DNA of 64,000 nucleotides from Pomacea canaliculata. Taxonomy: Eukaryota > Mollusca > Gastropoda > Architaenioglossa > Ampullariidae. Location of the stretch: contig NC_037593.1 in NCBI RefSeq assembly GCF_003073045.1, positions 23,803,868 through 23,867,867 on the forward strand. Reading direction: 5' to 3'. Positions 11,350 to 23,138 of this stretch are shown piece after piece (the first letter of the stretch is position 1; every line of letters begins with the position of its first letter). The translations under genes and the position numbers were made by a program. A model generated the notes under the pieces. The model did no database searches. It was not told where the DNA came from and was given only the letters and a program-made list of their open reading frames with translations.

Positions 11350-12792
11350 ATGGCGACTCGCAGAGTTGTGGCTGAAGGTCATTTTTCGCTTTGTAACTGG
11401 CTGTAGTTATTGATACAAATGTTTATTTTTTTAAAAAAGAATTTTACATGAGAATTTTAAAAAAATATTATTTTCTTTTAATCGTTTTCATTTTAATAAT
11501 TCTGCTATGAAAATATATACTGTTGTACTGCACTTGCGAAATAACTGTTATAAGAATATGTACATAAAGTGTTTTAATTTTTGTTGTTTCTGACTTTACA
11601 GTTCCTGCATGGAAGCGAGCTTTACAGCGCTGGGCCTACTACAAATCATACTTTCCTACCTTAGGTAAGTGTATTACGAAAATCAAATGAAAATGCACAC
11701 AAATGAGGCAAATACCCAGCATGATTAGAACTGATAATCTGAAGTCATTTAAGTATAAAGATGTTATTATTTATTTTTTTAAATCATCGTTCTAGCCAAA
11801 ACACCATTTCATTTTTTGAACACTTTCTCATTTACTTTTTTGCCTTTTTTTGGTTTTTTTTCACTGATTTTTAGCATCCACAATTTGACATTATGTTCAG
11901 TTAAACCCTGAGCACTTTCTTGTTATTTTTTTTAAAAAAATCTATTATTCAGGTACAAACTATAGGTTGTAATAACTTTGCTTTAAATCTTTTTTTAAAC
12001 CACTAATGTGTTTTTAAAACTATAATCAATGCTTGGTTCAGGCTTGATGAGAGATGACTGTCTGTATGAAACCCCTGCTGTTCAAGAGGCAATTCGCCGT
12101 CTGCCAGCTGATGTGTATGATGCTCGCCAGTTTCGTATCTCGCGGGCTTTGTACCTTTCTGGTCGAAAGGAAATCTTACCAAAGGATGAATGGACCAAGA
12201 TGGAAGAGGTAGTTTATTTATACACATATAAAAACACCTACACTCCACATACATATATTTCTTTTACTGAGCCCAGAAAAAAAGCTACTTTTTAATATAA
12301 TAATTTAAAACAGAACTTTATTTGTTACCTGTTGTTATTTAGTTACTTTTGCAGATACAGTAGTACCTCTGCATGCAAATTCAATTCGTTCCACAACCGA
12401 GCTTGCATGTAAAAAAACTCCTATATTACAACTATTTTTCCCATAAAAATAAAGAAAATAGGATTAATTTGTTTGAACCTTTCGTTAACAACACAATTTA
12501 TATGCAAATATGATATAATATACAGTACTGTATAGTAAATGTTAATGGCCCAATAATATAAATGCTATAGATAATAAAATAATAAAGATTGTTATATTTA
12601 TCATTATTTATGGCACTAGAAGCCCAATTTTTCAAATCCATGTTATTCCAATTCATTCTTTAAGAGGCAGTTTTTGAATATCTTTTTGAACTTAATGAGA
12701 TTTTTCATTTTCAGGATGTTCGATATTTGACGCCTTACATCAAAGAAGTGGAGAAAGAAATCGAAGAGCGAGCAGAGTGGAACAAAAAATAA
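11350..12792 (+). CDS. UQCRB: Cytochrome b-c1 complex subunit 7
   Basis: Four exons (11350-11377, 11602-11664, 12042-12208, 12715-12792) join in frame into 111 residues, the same length as human UQCRB. Family features include [46 protein letters not shown] and a charged C-terminus ending EERAEWNKK. The product is the small matrix-side subunit of respiratory complex III that contacts cytochrome b and supports ubiquinol oxidation in the inner mitochondrial membrane. The start is the first ATG, with the next exon in phase. It shares a divergent promoter with HS1BP3. A poly(A) signal follows at 12,911. The third intron carries a mariner-like repeat remnant. Confidence 0.97.
12361..12470. repeat. 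Mariner/pogo-like MITE remnant in UQCRB intron 3
   Basis: The segment starts CAGTAGTACCTCTGCATG and continues with AATTCGTTCC and a partly palindromic CCGAGCTTGCATG block. This resembles the terminal repeats of mariner/pogo MITEs (CAGT-GTACCTCG-, then TTCGTTCC). A matching right end was not found, so only one terminus can be supported. Confidence 0.45.
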
Positions 12793-12910
12793 CTCTTATT
12801 TTCCACAATGAGTTGCTTAAAATATTAGAAGTCTGACAAGCATGAAAACTTAAGGAATGGAAATTCTTTAGTTTAAAAGAATTTTTTTTGTGAAAGTGTT
12901 AAATTGTGTA

Positions 12911-12916
12911 AATAAA
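12911..12916 (+). terminator. Poly(A) signal of UQCRB
   Basis: AATAAA 119 bases after the UQCRB stop codon. Confidence 0.7.
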
Positions 12917-13329
12917 TCCATTCTAAATCCTGCTTAATGTCAGTGTATTAATTTAGTAATCTTGAAGATATGCTTTATTACTAAGGAGTTCAAGTGTTTA
13001 TTAGTCATGCAGCATGTGGTTTTTACTTAATAAAAAGGACTGCCATACATTTAGTACAATGCTGAACTACATTATCAGTAACATCAACTTTTTCAGGCAG
13101 AAATCTTGTTAATTGCCACTACAAGGATTCTGTCTGAAAAACCTGATATTGATAAATAATAATCATGATCAAATTATTTCATTCAAAATCATGATTCTAC
13201 AGGAAGATTCACTAAGTGCTACAAAAAGTAGGTTAGTGTGTGGTACATGAGTAACAGCGAGACAACAATGAGAATGAAGAACAAAAGACAGAATAACAGT
13301 AACAATCAACAGTTAGCTAAAAAGTAATC

Positions 13330-14225
13330 CAGAAAAGGTACGTTGGCCTCCGGGAGGAGGGTCAGTAGAGGGGACCTGGTTCGCTACTTCTGGAGGCAGC
13401 TATCTCTTTCACGAAGATTGATCTTTTGAGCCTGCCTGAAGATGTATGTGTCAGGTACTCATTAGATGGCCTGTTCTGTGCTTGTGTCTGGTGGCTTGTA
13501 CAATGCTTTACAGTTTCTTCTCTTGCTAAGGGGAGAGATTGCAGTTATCTGCACCATTTTTTTTTTTTTCTATCGATGATGTTTTCATGGCTCCAGTAAT
13601 TAGTGCTCTATTCTGAACTTTATCCAGGGTCTGTTGATGTGTCGGCTGCTATCATCCAAGCTCTTTACCCACATTCATATACAGTTCCTTGATACACAGT
13701 GTTCAGGATTTTTCATTGCCCCTCCCCATTCCCCCATCTGTGCCAGCCAGATTTCTCATGATGTTGAGTTTTCTTCTGGCCTTGCCTTCAAAGCTGGCAA
13801 TATGCTTCTTCCATGTCAGCCATTTGTCAAAGATCAAATCCAGGTAAGTCTGCTGATCTTTCCATTTTAGAAATGTGTCTCCTAGCATTACATTTCCAGC
13901 TTCTGCTTTGGTGGAAAGTGAAAAAAAAGGGTTGCTGTCGTCTTCTCTCTGTTGCCCCAAATCTTCCTTTTTTTTTTAGAATAGGAATCACCCTGGCCTC
14001 CTTCCAACATTTGGGTACAAGTACTTTCCAGATTAGGTTAAAGATGTTTAGTAGTTTGCACTGTTACCAAGGTGTTGTAGCATCTCATTTATAATGTCTG
14101 GGCAGGGATATTTCTTTTTCAATTGCTTAATGGCGTTCTTCAGTTCCTGCATAGCAATGAATTTTTGTCCTGTGTTTGCTGTTTGTTTCTTTTCTCTTCT
14201 GATTGCTTTTTGCAGGTTCTGAGGG
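13330..14225 (-). mobile_element. Internally deleted LINE (jockey-like reverse transcriptase)
   Basis: Reading the minus strand from 14,225 there is an early part of the RT region (AIKQLKKKYPCPDIINEML). A jump then leads to the late part (TYLDLIFDKWLTWKKHI, GKARRKLNIMRNLAGT, THQQTLDKVQNRAL-ITGAMKT), then the region after the RT domain down to about 13,330. The catalytic middle, including the YxDD box, is missing, and there are several stops and frame changes. The motif set is that of jockey-like non-LTR elements. It is a dead copy between UQCRB and GTSF1, antisense to both. Confidence 0.75.
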
Positions 14226-17200
14226 GTGGTTGTAAAATTTTGCGACTCAAAATAATGGTCACGATCTTAGGACAGTCACACGAAAGTCATGTGACTAGGT
14301 GACGCAACTCACCAAATAATACATCATGTCATGACTCGCAAATGACGTCATTTTTAGTTTAGTTTATTCCTTGAGCATAGGGCCGCAACAACACCTCTCC
14401 AGCGGACTCGCAACTCGATCTCCTTTTCCTCTGAGGGTTCCTGCATGGCAGAGGTGTCAGCTGGTTTGCGCAGGGTAAGCTGAGGGAAATAATAAACGAC
14501 GTAGAAACCGGGTAAAACCGCTAAAGAGCTGTGGATCGCGTTAGTTGGGTGGTTCACGACTACTCAGCCGATTTCGTACGTTACCATGCTCTCTAATAGG
14601 TAATTCCTTTCACTCACGTGCACAAACAACTGACAAAAAACTGTCACGAAAACAATTTAAATAAATATTATTAAACTAAAAGGTTTGCACGAAATCAGTT
14701 ACACATATAACGTTCAGCGACAACTATTAAAAGTTAACAGAGTTTTATATATATATATGTAACCGACACGTCAGTCCCTGATGGCTACATACGTAGGGGT
14801 GGGCTAGTCGTACAAGAACACAACAAATATGGAAATTGCCTCTTAACCGTAGATTTTATTCAAACTCTCACTCGGCGACTCTGGCTCTACCCCTACAAAC
14901 ATGACTAGACATATAGAGACATATAACTCAGTACACAAGGACAGTCCTGGGAGCTGTTCGATCTCTATACCCTCAAACAAAGATATAACTTAGTACATTT
15001 AAATAGATTGTTTGCAAGGCAGTTCAAAGAGGATACCGTAGTGATCAGATGATTTTTTTGGTGAATTGGCTGTGTCGCTAACTTGACGGAACAATGTATG
15101 CAGCATCTCTGTCAGTTTGATAGTATCAGGATAAGATGTACTTTCAAAGTGTGCAGTAATACCTCTCAGAAGTGGGGTGAACGATGGTCATGGCGATCGA
15201 GTTAGGACGCGTCGACAGATATGTACCTCGAAGTATAAGAAACACTTAAAGAAAAACTTCTCATGGATTGTTGGTGGATCAACACATATGGGATACAACG
15301 ATCTGTAGATTGTGTCTAAGAAAATTCCATGGATACATTTTTTTTCGGTGAAATTATTGTAAGAGAAAGTATAGAAACTGGGGTAAGACAGCAAAATTGG
15401 TTTAGCTGTACGTCGAATTGTGATCACCTCAGTAGAGGGCCGCGGAGCAGTGTGGTGTTACGCTGTGGTGTTTAATTGTTACTCCTGTTCTTGAAGATAT
15501 TTGATTGCACGAAAGACAATAATGGCTCCAAAAAACATAAATGATGATTGAAAAAAAAAGTAACCAGCACTAGCAAAAGTTTTTCGATTATTCAAGTGCT
15601 TTCTGGCTGCAGACGCATCGATCGTCTCTTAAGTCTATACATTGTTTAGTGGGAGATTTCCGTTATTACTACTAAGTGTATAACAGGGCTAGCAGAATGA
15701 AAAGGGCCACGAACCAAGTATAAATTTCGTCCTTGGCTAACGCACGTACATCTTGCTCTGTGCGCGCATTAGAGAATTTACGTGGATCCGAGTCAATATA
15801 AATACCTGTATCGCGTGACTGATTTTTATAGCAAAAAGTCGTTTCATTCTGTTTACATACAACGTGCAACAATTAAGTGTGAACAGTAACTGTGGTCTTA
15901 GAGTACACTCCCTTTTCGCGGTCTCCCAAAGGAGGGCTAAATGCCTGTTTCGCCGAATAATTTTTAGTTACGTGGTTTTAAAGGATTCGTTTAGTTGTAT
16001 CGGGACCCGTAGGTGGACGAAGCTACGCAAAAGTACTTCAAAAATTTTTACACTTACAGGTAACAATAATAGATTAAATAACACAGTAACTAGGTAGGTG
16101 GACGAAGCTACGCAAAAGTACTTCAAAAATTTTTACACTTACAGGTAACAATAATAGATTAAATAACACAGTAACTAAGTGCTAGGCGTGTATAAATATT
16201 TTTATAATTATTGTTAAAAGCCCCATTATGGTAAATACACTAGTATTTATATTTTATCGAAATTAAAATCACCTTAGTATAGATTATTTACAAAGAAATT
16301 CATGCCCATTTTCTATGGAGCTGGTGTAAGATATATATCAATGCAACAGTCATGAACAGCGAGGCATTTAAATAGCCACTTCAAACTTCATCCTTTTGCA
16401 AATAATACTTCTGTCAGTAATTTCTAGTGACTTATCATCATAGACATATTATTAGACTTCGCATTCTTTTAATTTTGTTTGTGGTATTGTTGATTTTCTA
16501 GGTTCTAGGTTTCATTTGTTACTGTAGTTTTTCTTTTTTAAATAACAAGCGCTCTTATATAAACATACAACAGTATTCATGGAAACAGTAGATTTGATAA
16601 TCCTTCAGCTTGAATGGCAGCTTTTCCCAAAACCAGAGTTGTACTTAAATGGTAAATATTGATGTTTTAAAATGAATTTTCTAAAATTTATGGGTTGTAA
16701 TAGAATCCTTTACTTATATTTGTACCTAATGGACAGCTCATGGTGGTTCAGGGAGATTGCCATGTTATGTTTGCAAGGGACATTGTTGATGGCATCCCAC
16801 CATGATAGCTCACTTTCTGTCACCTAAGTATGGGGACAGAACACTTGTGTCATGGATCTGGGAATATTGCTGTGCAATTTCAAACCAGAATACAGCGAGG
16901 AAGAGCTCTGGAGAATTGAAGAATATTGCCATTCCGTTTTATAAACAGTATATTTAGGAACTGCATGTTCAGTGTGGCAGTTGTTGCTGAAGTAAAATAT
17001 TGTTGTCTTGCCAGAGGAATGCCATTATATTGCATAATGGAATGAACCTCCTCGTGCACTATTTTGTTGAATCTGGTGAAGCAAAATTTGTATAGATTCT
17101 TGCATACATATAAAGCCAGTGCCTCTCATACACTTTTTATTTTAAAAGATAAGACCCAGGACATTTCTGTTTACACCTTTTCCCTATACTTTGTGCTTAT

Positions 17201-17733
17201 GTGATCTGGCATTTTACAAGATATAAACAAGGGTCCAGTTGGCATAACTTATAACAGTCCCCTAGCATCATTCGATGGTTTTGTGGTCAAGTGGTGCCTG
17301 CTACTTTATGGATAAGAATCAGTTTCTTTTCCTGTGCAAGAGTATGCAAACATGGCAAGCTTATAAGAGCTTTGTAGATGTGATTACAAGTAAGCAATTA
17401 TTTTGGAACCTAAAATTATAAACAAAAATATTGCTCGTACCTATCTTATAATACCAGTCTGGTAATGCACGCCTTTCCTTTAATGTGAAGAAATTGTAGA
17501 TCTTAATAATGTATCTAAATAGTTATATCTATCTTGTGGTCTGTATTTCAGGATAGAATTTCTTAGGTAATGACATCAATTTCTGGGTATAGCAACATAA
17601 TACATATGCAGACATCTTTTTGACATAAAGCATGTATTAATTATTACATAAACTGTAAATTATTTATGTTTTGAGTTTACCACTGCACATGCTTAGCATA
17701 GTACTATTATGTTTTACATTTCTGTCTCAAGAA
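14226..17733. other. Region upstream of GTSF1
   Basis: A palindromic CRE-like site, AATGACGTCATT, lies at 14,341-14,352. From about 14,757 to 15,000 the base composition shifts to a GC-richer unidentified stretch. An 85-bp tandem duplication lies at 16,010-16,179. No coding exon is recognised. Untranslated first exons of GTSF1 may lie here, because the coding exon is preceded by a splice acceptor at 17,730-17,731. Confidence 0.4.
16010..16179 (+). repeat. 85-bp tandem duplication containing a splice-donor-like site
   Basis: Bases 16,010-16,094 are repeated almost perfectly at 16,095-16,179. Each copy contains ACTTACAG followed by GTAACA, a plausible donor. The near identity of the copies indicates a recent duplication or an assembly stutter. 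Confidence 0.8.
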
Positions 17734-20700
17734 ATGGCTGAGTATGAAGTACCAGATCCAGAAGATATACTGATCTGCCCCTACAATAATGCACATGCTA
17801 TTCGAGCAAAAAGAATGCAGCATCATCTGGTTAAATGTCGCAAAGTAAGTAATTAATGGTTGCTTATTGTTCTTTGATAAATTTGAATCTAGAACACACA
17901 CAGATATACCTCCCTTTTAAGTATTTGCTAAACATGACAAAAATCTATCATATTAAGTCATAAATTTTTCTTTGGATAATGATGATGGATTTTCACTATA
18001 GAATTTAAAGACAGATGAATAAGGGTAGAAAATTACAGAGTGATTAAAAAAAATAAGCAATTTTAAAGAATGTGGATTTTTTACCTTAATCTCTAGGCAG
18101 CACAACTTAGTTCCCTAAGACGTTAATTCCTTGTTTACTCTTCTAACATACTTGCAACAAAAGCATCTATTAAACATGAGGGTGAATGAATGTATTGGGA
18201 TTAATTTAGATGAATGAATTGCTGAAAAGCCATGGCTGACACTGGGAGCTGTGCTGTGCATGCCTATGGAGCATTGAAATTAAAAATAAAATTCTGTGAT
18301 TACAGCAACATGAAATTAGTCGTCGGTTTGTAGCTTGCCCTTTTAATGCAAAGCATGAGATTCCTAAAGCAGAACTGCGCTACCATCTGACTGTTTGCCC
18401 TGATCGAGTCAGACTGAATGAGAAGTTTTCTCATGGTGAGTGTTTCTATAATAAATAATTTTTTTAATCATTTGCAAGTATGTTGAAGTTTCCATTGTAA
18501 TTAGATGTAAATGATGTTGATAAAATGGATGTACATCCTTCAGGAAAAAAATTGTTAACTTTTTATCAAGAACAAGCAACTTTAATGTTAATCTTTTGTC
18601 TCTTCAAATATTTAGGCTAGTTTTGTACATTATGTACATGCATTTTAATTTTAATATATGCAGTAGATGACAACACAGAATTAAAAGGATGCACAGATGT
18701 ACCAGTCTACACTCCTCTTAATATCGGGGGAGAAAACTGGGATGATGGTGAGTACTTTGCATGTCAGTATAGAAACCCAGGACAGTAAAGTAAACTTTCA
18801 TTTGCTAGATGCATAATTTTTTCGCTTTTTTAGAACATGTATTAAAAAAACTGTATTATATAACATTTGTATGATAATGTAAGAATAATTCTTGTAGCTC
18901 CATGCTTTTTGCTTTTTTTCTTTAAGATTGTGCACTTAGTGGTAGGGAATACATGGAATGAAATCAGGTTATTGATGTGACTTGCATCCTGGAATCTTTT
19001 ATGCACTGTAAAGTAAAACAATCATCTTAAGAGGAAGATCATTTTGTTCTCCAGATATCCCCAAATACACCATACAAAAAACACATGCTGGTTATTTGCC
19101 CAACAGTCAGTTTCTGCGAGTCAGCACCATGGATACACCAGGGTGAGTTTGGGGTCAAGTGTGGTAATTCCTATGCAGAATGAATAAATCATTAAGACAT
19201 AGCACAGCATTTTGATAAATAGGTGGTTTGATATATACGCACACACATAATTTGCATATCTCACTATTCAGATTTACCAAATAGAGATGGAAATACTGGA
19301 TGTGTTACTCTATATAGATCCCCACCCCCCATCCCCCCAGAATTGATTCTTAAGCTGGTTTGTCAATATTTTGCTGTAATACCAATATGCATAACAACTT
19401 TCTTTTTTTTTGCCATTTAAAAATATATGTAATCTTATAGCGATACAAATTTTGGACTTTCTTGAAGGCAGACATTAAGGGCAATTGTATTATTTTTGCC
19501 ATTTTATCATGCCTATGGACTGGGCTACATAGTTGATGTTATATACCAGAATATATTATGTCTTTGATTTTGAATAACTAAGTAGTGCTGTTGATTACTG
19601 CAATAAGAATTTACAAAAATCATCTTTCTGCTTGAGCAGGCTGACAGCAAAGCAGAAAAGGGATCTTTACCTTCAGAGCAAGGAAGCCAGGTTTGTGAGC
19701 AAACATTTTAAAATTTATAATTTTTTTTCTGTTTACTTTTTCAGTGGACAGATACTTGACAGTAGACGGATTGTCATTTGTTGTTTGAAACAGATATTAA
19801 CTGTAAAATACTTGTTAAAGGTGAGGAGAAGTGTTTCTGGAGAAAAATTGCAAAGATATGTTGTATCAATTACTCGAGTTCTCAATATCAGTATATGTAG
19901 TTCATATTGGTGTGAGGCTGGAGACAAGTGACAAAGCTTGGTTCTGTTGCATTACTTGCGAGTTTGGTTGAGATTTTTTAATATCCATCATGTTTGCACT
20001 GTTTTAAGAAAAAAAAAATGCAGTATGAATTAGGTGCGCTTTATTTTCATAACAGGTTGAAATACTGAATAAAACATTGCGGCCAAGACACAGCATGGAG
20101 AAAATATAGTTTTTCTCACATTAAGGTTAAGCCATGCTGAATGTACTGATTATTAATGTTACTGCATTCCAAAAAAATTCTTGATTTTAAAGAAAGTACT
20201 TATGGAACTGTTGTCTGCTCCAGCATATAATGGGATATATTGTATGCAGTCAATGTGACTACATAAATGAGTTGTATTTGGTGGTAAATCTAAGTAATCG
20301 GTTATGTGGCACTGAAAGGATGTTTACTATAAGAAAGAGAAAAATGTAGAAGGCAGTATAAGTTTAACAGCATCACACCTGTTGTATTCATCTCCATTGT
20401 TTTTTCTTAAAATTAAAAATATGTAATGTTGTTTTTATAATCATTCTTTTCATACTATGTGAAACAAAAATTATTGAAATTACCAACATTATAACTGATC
20501 ACTCTTATTCTAAGCAGCAACTGATATAGGATAGGGACCTTTTGTTCAATACTGGTTTTTGCTCAAAGCTTTGGGCAATTAACAAGAAAATAAAAGACCC
20601 CCGCCCCCACCCAATCACCCAAAAAACAATAACCCTGCATGCATACTTTTATATAAGTTGGTGGTGGTGTTCCTATAAAGGGTAGTACCTGTCACCAATA

Positions 20701-23138
20701 CAGTGAAGGTTGGCTGTCCTCAGTTCAGCTGTCATCTTGGGCACGCTGTTCTTTCTCTGTATATGGCATCTGTTAACAGGGCTGGCTGCCTTGCCGTGAT
20801 ATAGCCTTAGTTGCTAGCATGGTGTAAAACACCAATCTCTCCTCCTCCCATAGAGGGTACTTGTTCATGCTATTAATGTTTTAGCTGTTGAATCAGGACT
20901 CTCAGAAATTTTATTCTGTGCCTTTTCTGTTAAATTACTACGACTTAACTAACCCAACTTCCCCTATCACACAAGCATGGGCATGCTTGGCAATAAGAAG
21001 TGTAAAAAAGCACACCTTCTGTCCACTCATTTCTTGTATGAACATGTCTCTTATTTCCCACCAAAGATTCTGTATTGTTACCTTGTGTTGGCCTTAATAT
21101 TGTTTAAAGATGTTTTATTTTGTTAAAACTAAAAAAAGAAAAAAATACCATTCAATTTAGTCATGGATTTTCACGTCTCATTTTTCAGTCAATACAATGA
21201 GGAATCAAAGTTGCGAGCTCCTCAGAAGCCTTCACAAGCTTATTCTATTCATCTTCAGCAAGAGAAACAAAAGAAGGAAAAGCAAGAGATGCCACCAACA
21301 GATATCTATGAATTTGCTTTTAAAAAATGTGCTGGAGGTGAAATTATACATTTCCAAATTTTTAGTCAGGCCATAGATCACTTTTTTCCCTTTTCTTTAT
21401 TTAGTCACTTGAATGTTTGCATTTCAAACTACAATATTTCTAACATTTTTGCTTTCAATAAATGCTTTCTTCCTCATGGAAGATTAATTTGTCGCATGAA
21501 GTATGTATCCTCCAGCAAACTTCCTTATAAACAGAAATTTTTTATACTTAATAAAAATCTTTTTTGGACACATGCTTTGTAAATATTAGTTTTCTGTTCT
21601 ATAAATGGCCATCCTTGGTTAAAATGGATGTGAGAGAAGACTCCTTTGTGTTCAAAGCTATAATAGATCTCTTAAGTTTTGCATTCAATTTACATTTATT
21701 TTTAATTTGATTGTGATCGCCTGCGAATTTGCTGATTTCACTAAATGCATATATAAAAATCTCCTTTTTTATTTTTGGCTTAAGTACCCCCTCTCCTCCC
21801 ACACTAATTTATATAACAGTAAACCTAGTCTATGCATAAAAATTGACTCATCTGATAGCACTGTCACAGATTTGTTTAATCTGTTTCTGTCAGTGATGTC
21901 CTGATAACATCTTTTACATTATACCTTCATTTAAATTTTAGGTCTTGGACGTGGTCGAGGCTTGGTCCAGTCACAGCAGAACACCACTAGCCTTGGTAAA
22001 ACAAATGTAACCCTGATGTCATCATCAGTCACTGGAACCATTTCAAATAAAAACCAGGAATCAGGAGGAAGAGGTGCAATTTTGACTGATGTTGAAAATG
22101 GAGCATGCTGTAATGGAACTGGTACAGGGGATGCAAACAACAAAAGTGCTTGGAAGCCAAGCAGTAATTTTACTGGCACGTGGGATAGGCAGGTTTTCTT
22201 CCGTTGTCCCTACTGCTACCACTGGCTACAGGTTTCCTTGGAGCCATGATCTTCAGAGGTGAGCTGTATAAGACCAAGCTGTATTTATGAATTTATTTGA
22301 AATTATTTATAAATGTAGATATGGCTTCCAAGACTTTGTATATATTGGGTATGATAAGCAAGTCCGTTTTATGATAATTTTGTTCATTGTTTATATTGGG
22401 TATAATAAGGCAAGTTCATTTTATGATAATTTTGTTCATTGTAACTTGTAAATGGTAGTGTGGAGCTAATCTTGGTAGTTGAAAACAATTTGCTAAAGAG
22501 AACTTTATGGACATCTTCTGTAACCTTCTGTCATGCCACTCCTGATGTTTATCCAAGTAGCAGGGAAATTTAATTTCTTTGTGGATTGCATGTTTCTCTA
22601 AAGCTTTGAAACATTTCAGTCAGAGTGGTTTGTTTTCCAGACAGGCAATTTCTCTCCAAAACAGTACCTCACAACCTTTGGTTTGGAACCAGATGAGTTT
22701 AGCAACAGACCTGCTTGGGTTAATGGCGGATACGGCGACAACGGAATAGGTTTGTTACATTGCAGCCTTTTTAAGTTTCCATGTCATGAGATAGCTATGC
22801 TTACATTATTTCCTAGCTGTTATTTCTCTTCAAACAGATTTTGTTGGTTTTTTTTTTGAGCTAGCTCATGTTTTTAAAAAATCATCTCTGATTTAGAGCA
22901 ATTTGTGTTTCGCAGTCCAAATACTTTCTGAAATCATATTTGATTTTGAGGATGCTTGTCCATGTACCTCATGTTATGGTTTTGGTCAAATTTCTGCTAG
23001 AGATTAGCTTTCCTAACTGTAATGACATGAAACTATTATTTATGCACATTATCTCTATTTTTGATACATGGAAATGTTCTGTTCTGTTTTTTTTTTTTTA
23101 AACTAGGGTCATGGGCTGATGAAGATTTTCCAAATTAG
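17734..23138 (+). CDS. GTSF1: Gametocyte-specific factor 1-like, CHHC zinc-finger protein
   Basis: Nine coding exons (17734-17844, 18306-18435, 18664-18747, 19055-19142, 19640-19690, 21189-21337, 21942-22192, 22641-22749, 23107-23138) join with perfect phase into 334 residues. Two tandem U11-48K-type CHHC zinc fingers lie near the N-terminus: CPYNNAHAIRAKRMQHHLVKC and CPFNAKHEIPKAELRYHLTVC. These match vertebrate GTSF1 and Drosophila Asterix. In that family the fingers bind RNA, and an acidic tryptophan-containing tail engages PIWI to aid piRNA-guided silencing. Acidic Trp motifs are visible here (GENWDDD; GSWADEDFPN at the extreme C-terminus). The protein is about twice the length of human GTSF1 (167 residues). 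It has a Lys/Gln-rich middle and a short RGRG stretch after residue 205. A splice acceptor lies just before the ATG, so the 5' UTR is probably split. Confidence 0.9.
20681..20850 (+). repeat. tRNA-like SINE copy
   Basis: Contains the shared block ACCTGTCACCAATACAGTGA, then a -CTGGCTGCCTTGCC- block, then ATATAGC and GGTGTAAAACACCAAT. The same order occurs at 27,176 and, on the minus strand, at 56,500. The copy lies in a GTSF1 intron. Confidence 0.75.
22339..22442 (+). repeat. Tandem duplication of about 52 bp
   Basis: Two adjacent copies of a segment starting TATATTGGGTAT and ending TTTTGTTCATTGT lie in a GTSF1 intron. They differ by a few bases. Confidence 0.75.

Noticed and set aside
16010-16179. 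Possible CRISPR-like direct repeats
   Set aside because: Two adjacent copies without spacers in a eukaryotic genome are a simple tandem duplication.
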